64,000 nucleotides of DNA from an uncultured Bacteroidales bacterium. Its GTDB lineage: Bacteria; Bacteroidota; Bacteroidia; Bacteroidales; F082. Under the pieces are notes generated by a model. It saw only the letters and a list, made by a program, of their open reading frames with translations. It was not told the DNA's origin and searched no databases. The DNA is taken from positions 53,892-117,891 of the forward strand of contig CAJOEZ010000008.1 in assembly GCA_905233685.1 (NCBI GenBank), in the 5' to 3' direction. Below, piece after piece: positions 60,476 to 64,000 of the stretch (the first letter of the stretch is position 1; each line of letters opens with the position of its first letter). The position numbers were made by a program, and so were the translations under genes.

Positions 60476-61476
60476 TGACCTACGACCAGATTCTTTCTGA
60501 AATCCACAAGAAGAACTTCGCGCCCATCTATTTCCTGACGGGAGAGGAACCGTATTTCATCGACATGATTTCGGACTCCATTGAGAACGAAGCCCTTGAC
60601 GAGGCCGACCGCGCCTTCAACCAAATCGTGTTGTATGGCCGCGATGTGGATGTGGAAACCATCGCCAACCATGCCCGCAGTTTCCCGATGATGGGCGAGC
60701 GCATGGTGGTTATCGTCAAAGAGGCGCAAGACGTGAAGGATTTGGATAAATTCGAGGCCTATCTTGATACGATTCCCGAGACCACGCTGCTTGTTTTTGT
60801 GTACAAATACAAGAAGTTCGACAAGCGTAAAACCTTGGCCAAGAAGATTGACAAGAAGGGCGTTTGGTTCGAGTCGAAAAAGCTGTACGACAGCAATATA
60901 CCGGGCTGGATTCAGAATTACCTGAAGGCCGAAGGCTACAGCATCACGCCGAAAGCTACGCAGATGCTGGCTGATTTTCTTGGCACGGATTTGCACAAAA
61001 TCGCCAACGAGCTGAAGAAACTCACCATAGCCCTGCCCAAAAACAAGAGCATCGACGATGCTGACGTGGAGCGCAATATCGGCATCTCCAAGGACTTCAA
61101 TGTCTTTGAGTTACAGAACGCTATCGGCAACCGCGACCTGCTGAAAGCCAACCGCATCGTGAATTATTTCGGTGACAATGGTAAGGATAATCCGCTGTTG
61201 GTCACGGCGATTACGCTGTACGGCTACTTCACCAAAATCTTGAAACTACACTTCGCCGCCGACAAGTCGCAGGGCGCGTTGGCGAGCGTCTTGGGCGTAA
61301 ATCCGTATTTTGTCAAGGATTACCAATTGGCAGCCCGCAACTATCCGCCCGGGGCTTGTATCCGCTGCATCTCCATTCTCCGCGAGTTCGACATGAAGTC
61401 GAAGGGCTACGACAGCGGCGAGGTGAGCGAGAAAGATTTGTATAGAGAAATGATTTTCAAGTTAATGCATTGTTGA
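60475..61476 (+). CDS. holA: DNA polymerase III subunit delta
   Basis: Clamp-loader subunit that opens the beta clamp. 333 residues with the HolA opening PIYFLTGEEPYFIDMISDSI (near 18-37), VVIVKEAQD, PETTLLVFVYKYKKFDKRKTL, and the C-terminal domain with KDFNVFELQNAIGNRDLLKA. Its ATG overlaps the amn stop by one base; dtd begins 1 nt after its stop, so amn-holA-dtd form an operon. Confidence 0.93.
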   Translation: MTYDQILSEIHKKNFAPIYFLTGEEPYFIDMISDSIENEALDEADRAFNQIVLYGRDVDVETIANHARSFPMMGERMVVIVKEAQDVKDLDKFEAYLDTIPETTLLVFVYKYKKFDKRKTLAKKIDKKGVWFESKKLYDSNIPGWIQNYLKAEGYSITPKATQMLADFLGTDLHKIANELKKLTIALPKNKSIDDADVERNIGISKDFNVFELQNAIGNRDLLKANRIVNYFGDNGKDNPLLVTAITLYGYFTKILKLHFAADKSQGALASVLGVNPYFVKDYQLAARNYPPGACIRCISILREFDMKSKGYDSGEVSEKDLYREMIFKLMHC

Positions 61477-61477
61477 A

Positions 61478-61930
61478 ATGAGAATAGTTGCACAACGGGT
61501 TACGCATGCTTCCGTCACGATTGGCGGCAAGGTAAAGTCTGAAATCGGACTGGGAATGTTGATTTTGCTCGGCATTGAGGAGGCTGACAATCAAGAGGAT
61601 GTGAATTGGCTTTGCGCCAAACTCAGCAAACTCCGCATTTTCGACGACGGCAACGACTCAATGAACTTAGACATCAACCAAGTGGGAGGCTCGTTCCTCG
61701 TTGTAAGTCAGTTCACCCTCCACGCCTTGACCAAGAAAGGCAACCGCCCGAGTTTCATCCGCGCCGCCCGCCCCGAGCAGGCTATTCCACTGTATGAACT
61801 GTTCCTGAAACGCCTCGCCGAAGATTCAGGTCGCCCCGTCCAAAGCGGTGAATTTGGCGCGATGATGGCCGTTGAACTGCTGAATGACGGGCCCGTGACG
61901 ATTATCATGGACTCAAAACGGCGGGAATAA
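61478..61930 (+). CDS. dtd: D-aminoacyl-tRNA deacylase
   Basis: Removes D-amino acids (and Gly from tRNA(Ala)) from mischarged tRNA. 150 residues, normal length: MRIVAQRVTHASVTI start, GMLILLGIEEAD, the catalytic SQFTLHA, and the cross-subunit NDGPVTI motif near residue 137. Last gene of the amn-holA-dtd operon. Confidence 0.96.
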   Translation: MRIVAQRVTHASVTIGGKVKSEIGLGMLILLGIEEADNQEDVNWLCAKLSKLRIFDDGNDSMNLDINQVGGSFLVVSQFTLHALTKKGNRPSFIRAARPEQAIPLYELFLKRLAEDSGRPVQSGEFGAMMAVELLNDGPVTIIMDSKRRE

Positions 61931-62233
61931 TCATCGTTTTTCATCAAATAGAAAAATTATCTATTTGATAAACAGTTAAATAGTATAATTATTGATTTCC
62001 GTATCATGCTGTCGTTCTGAAATTTACATCAGAAAAATAAAATTTATTTTAACATTGCCATAATGGTAAGATTTTCTGAAACGGAAAGTGTTTTTCATAA
62101 AAAAACCTTTAGACAGAAGTCTAGAGGTTTTGAAAGAGGGTGATACAAGGTCTTACTCAAAAAAGCGGTTTTCAGAGGAGGCTTCCTGATTCTTTATTCA
62201 CCCTTGTTTTGTGTATTATGAAGATACCTTTTG
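61931..62233. other. Intergenic region between convergent dtd and vWA-like gene
   Basis: 303 AT-rich nt without a supported gene. It contains a perfect inverted repeat ATCAAATAGA-AAAATTA-TCTATTTGAT (61943-61969) and the terminator of the vWA-like gene (62094-62131). Nothing else is recognisable. Confidence 0.6.
62094..62131 (-). terminator. Terminator of the vWA-like lipoprotein gene
   Basis: AAAACCTTTAGAC (62102-62114) pairs with GTCTAGAGGTTTT (62119-62131), 12 of 13 positions, and on the minus strand the stem runs into seven T residues. Confidence 0.75.
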
Positions 62234-63421
62234 TTATTTAGTTACAATTCTTCTCATTTCAATTGCTTTTTCTTTAGCAAGGGCTGAATTCTCTTCAAAC
62301 GATTTACTGCCATCAATAATCATGAGAACGTATGCGTTTTTCCTCGATTCTGCTTGGGATTGATATTCTGAGTTTGTCACAAAATATCCGAAATCCATAT
62401 ATTGTTGCTCAATAGTGCTAATATTTGTGTTGATTTTAAATGGTTTGCCATTTAGTTTAAGGTTGTCTATCATGAAAACGGACAATATACTTCCATTTTC
62501 AGATTGATTTTTTGATTTTACCATACCACCTGAAGGTACAGATTCTGAGACAAGCCCGTCGCTATATGTTATATCTTTGAAGACATACCTAAAACTTTGT
62601 TTCGCGAACATGCCCTCAATACTAACCCTATTACCATCTAAATCTTCCATGGTCATGCGAATACGCTTATTTAGGTATCCTTTTGGAACAAGGAACTCGA
62701 AGCCTTGAATAGAGAATTGTTCTTCAAATTCCTTTACGAGTTCGTCAAGGTTGTTGCCATATATTGGTAACGGCTTTTCTATTCCCTTTGAAGCTCCACG
62801 ATACCCTTCCATCATGCTCATGACAGAATTGTTGAATGTTGCATCGTCCATATTATTGCTTCTTTTCATTTTTTCCAAATCACCAGCAGTGAACAGAATT
62901 GGATAGATTTGAAAATAGTCTTGCTTCTTTTTCCACCCCATAATTCTACTTTTCTTTTTGTTCAACTTGTCAATGTAACTTTGGATATCTTTATAATAAC
63001 CTTGATGGTTGTTTCGGGCTACCACCGTCGATCCATTATCCAAGCCATCCGTAAGCAGAACTATGTAATACTTGGTTTCTGGGTCTCTATTCATTATTTT
63101 ATTTCTAACATATTTTATTCGATCCAAAGCCATATCCAAGGCATAATATCCTACAGTGTTTTGTCCATCTGGTATGCTTCTGATGAACTTGTCCATCTCT
63201 TTCCTTCCGTTTATGTCAAGAAGATTGTACGGTGCAGATTGTGGACTTATGTTTTTGAAAAAGCCAGGTTGATAGTCAAAACTTGTCTGAACATCATCGC
63301 TAAAGCCGATGACATCGCCCATAAGGCGGTTTTCGCGCATTGTAGCGCACGAGCTAACTGCCATTACTGTTAGAATCGAAAGAATGGTTTTTGCACATCT
63401 TTGTTTTACAATGTTTTTCAT
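62234..63421 (-). CDS. vWA-like lipoprotein, possibly circularly permuted
   Basis: 395 residues; lipobox AVSSC (Cys25). The first third looks like a von Willebrand factor A (vWA) domain entered at its second strand: DVIGFSDDVQTSF (36-48), the Thr motif QNTVGYYALDMALDRI (Thr89), and YYIVLLTDGLDNGS (Asp125). The DxSxS strand-helix that should come first is instead at the very end: YVLMIIDGSKSFEENSALAK (Asp370, Ser372, Ser374). Between them is a beta-rich region (about 225-355). A circular permutation that still builds one metal site, or two partial domains, are both possible. Base composition is AT-rich against the neighbours. Own -7 box and terminator. Surface adhesion or scaffold role is inference. 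Confidence 0.7.
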   Translation of the reverse strand: MKNIVKQRCAKTILSILTVMAVSSCATMRENRLMGDVIGFSDDVQTSFDYQPGFFKNISPQSAPYNLLDINGRKEMDKFIRSIPDGQNTVGYYALDMALDRIKYVRNKIMNRDPETKYYIVLLTDGLDNGSTVVARNNHQGYYKDIQSYIDKLNKKKSRIMGWKKKQDYFQIYPILFTAGDLEKMKRSNNMDDATFNNSVMSMMEGYRGASKGIEKPLPIYGNNLDELVKEFEEQFSIQGFEFLVPKGYLNKRIRMTMEDLDGNRVSIEGMFAKQSFRYVFKDITYSDGLVSESVPSGGMVKSKNQSENGSILSVFMIDNLKLNGKPFKINTNISTIEQQYMDFGYFVTNSEYQSQAESRKNAYVLMIIDGSKSFEENSALAKEKAIEMRRIVTK

Positions 63422-63476
63422 TTTTTTCTGTTTTAATTTTATTTTTTTTCTGTTTTAATGTATCGGTGCAAAATTA
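63421..63476 (-). promoter_or_regulatory. Promoter region of the vWA-like gene with a duplicated leader
   Basis: TAATTTTG on the minus strand (63476-63469) is a -7 box. Between it and the ATG, the 17-nt unit ATTAAAACAGAAAAAAA occurs twice (63459-63443 and 63437-63421) with a 22-bp period, ending at the start codon. Confidence 0.5.
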
Positions 63477-63548
63477 TTGCTAATATCTTTTCTTTCTTTA
63501 GCATAACCCGTAAGTAATCCTCTCACTTTTCGTGAGTAATAATCACAC

Positions 63549-63872
63549 TTATTGTCTTATATCGGCAAGCACCTCCGCCAAACGTTCCATTTTCTCAACC
63601 GTGAAGTCATCAAGACTGATACAGAGGTTGAGTTTGGGGCTAAAGGAAGCGCTTAGGCCATAAAGCCGCATGGCGTCGTCAAGGAAATTGTGATCGAGTA
63701 TTTCGGAAAGATTGGCTAATAGTTCCACATCGACGGTGCGGCGCTTGAATATGGTATAGACATTGGTGCGCTCACAGTGGAGTTGTCGGGCTAACTCCGA
63801 CACACTAATTCCGCTCTCGTCAAAGACGGCTTTAATCATCTGTCCGATATGGAGTTTCTCTTGCGAGGCCAT
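63549..63872 (-). CDS. Small helix-turn-helix protein, related to the 31.3-kb gene
   Basis: 107 residues from ATG 63872 (MASQEKLHIGQMIKAVFDESG). HTH core: VSELARQLHCERTNVYTIFKRR, with recognition helix ERTNVYTIF, then VELLANLSEILDHNF as in the paralogue at 31268-31495, and an extra C-terminal helix pair (SLDDFTVEKMERLAEVLADI). A DNA-binding role is inferred. Upstream lie three copies of TTCCACGC in direct and inverted orientation. Longer in-frame start (63953) rejected because it overlaps these repeats. Confidence 0.75.
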   Translation of the reverse strand: MASQEKLHIGQMIKAVFDESGISVSELARQLHCERTNVYTIFKRRTVDVELLANLSEILDHNFLDDAMRLYGLSASFSPKLNLCISLDDFTVEKMERLAEVLADIRQ

Positions 63873-63906
63873 GTTACGTTGTTGTTTTGGTGATGACACG
63901 AAAAAA

Positions 63907-63976
63907 GCGTGGAATTTATTTCTTGCTTGACATCCAGGGTTTCCACGCCCCACCTACCTAACAAGTATTCCACGCC
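63907..63976. promoter_or_regulatory. Repeated TTCCACGC motif upstream of the HTH gene
   Basis: GCGTGGAA (63907-63914) is the reverse complement of TTCCACGC at 63941-63948, and TTCCACGCC recurs at 63968-63976. Spacing of about 26-34 bp and position before the ATG suggest an operator for the HTH protein or a remnant repeat. Confidence 0.45.
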
Positions 63977-64000
63977 ATGCCACACACGGCGTTTAATAAT

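Noticed and set aside
61943..61969. Perfect inverted repeat after dtd as a rho-independent terminator
   Set aside because: The stem is AT-rich and not followed by a T-tract on either strand, so I only note it as an inverted repeat.

Overview
The window looks like chromosomal DNA of an uncultured member of the order Bacteroidales (phylum Bacteroidota). Evidence: secreted proteins ending in Por-type (type IX secretion, T9SS) sorting domains, a C10 (streptopain-like) protease, a very large gingipain-type adhesin, Bacteroidota-only families (DUF3822 next to rsmD, DUF2795, DUF3109, TlpA/DUF4369 lipoproteins, BACON-like lipoprotein, a fused OlsF/GlsF-like acyltransferase), and many promoters of the Bacteroidota type (TTTG or TTG, about 20 bp, TAnnTTTG) with few Shine-Dalgarno sites. 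No tRNA, rRNA, CRISPR array or recognisable transposase was found.

Layout. 1-5870: 5' part (about 1,956 codons) of a giant secreted adhesin on the minus strand. 6.2-10 kb: purL. 10.1-15.8 kb: AAA-ATPase/DUF234 protein, ybaK, secreted C10 protease, CotH-like lipoprotein. 15.9-22.3 kb: apbC and an Nfu-type protein (Fe-S cluster assembly), a T9SS-sorted protein, two Bacteroidota proteins of unclear function, cobalamin adenosyltransferase, DUF2795. 22.3-31.2 kb: FetB-like permease, bifunctional aminolipid acyltransferase, rsmD operon, radA, two tandem TlpA-like lipoproteins. 31.3-38.1 kb: an AT-rich accessory island, with a small helix-turn-helix (HTH) gene behind a long structured leader, seven co-directional genes for exported proteins, and a DUF4143 ATPase behind repeated palindromes. 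38.2-48.7 kb: cysQ (carrying in-frame minisatellites), topA, lspA, a TraR/DksA-type zinc-finger gene, ileS, argF, a membrane protein, DUF3109. 48.8-61.9 kb: glycosyltransferase-like membrane protein, BACON-like lipoprotein, rnr, an S9 dipeptidyl peptidase, a TonB-dependent receptor, rpmB, phoH, amn, holA, dtd. 62.2-63.9 kb: an unusual von Willebrand factor A (vWA)-like lipoprotein and a second small HTH gene related to the one at 31.3 kb.

The most unusual part is the island at 31.9-36.6 kb. Six of its seven genes carry the same ~29-nt element, ending 9-10 nt before the start codon, with a conserved AATGGGATA-type loop between GCC and GGC arms. Two of the genes share a ~180-residue N-terminal module joined to different C-terminal domains, one of them a Skp/OmpH chaperone-like domain; a third resembles a divergent OmpA-like domain. 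I read this as a modular envelope/secreted-protein locus with a shared translational leader; its function is unknown to me.

Short interspersed repeats are frequent and have reached into coding sequence: they supply the C-terminus and stop codon of the DUF3109 gene and about 30 codons in the middle of cysQ. They also form large hairpins between other genes.
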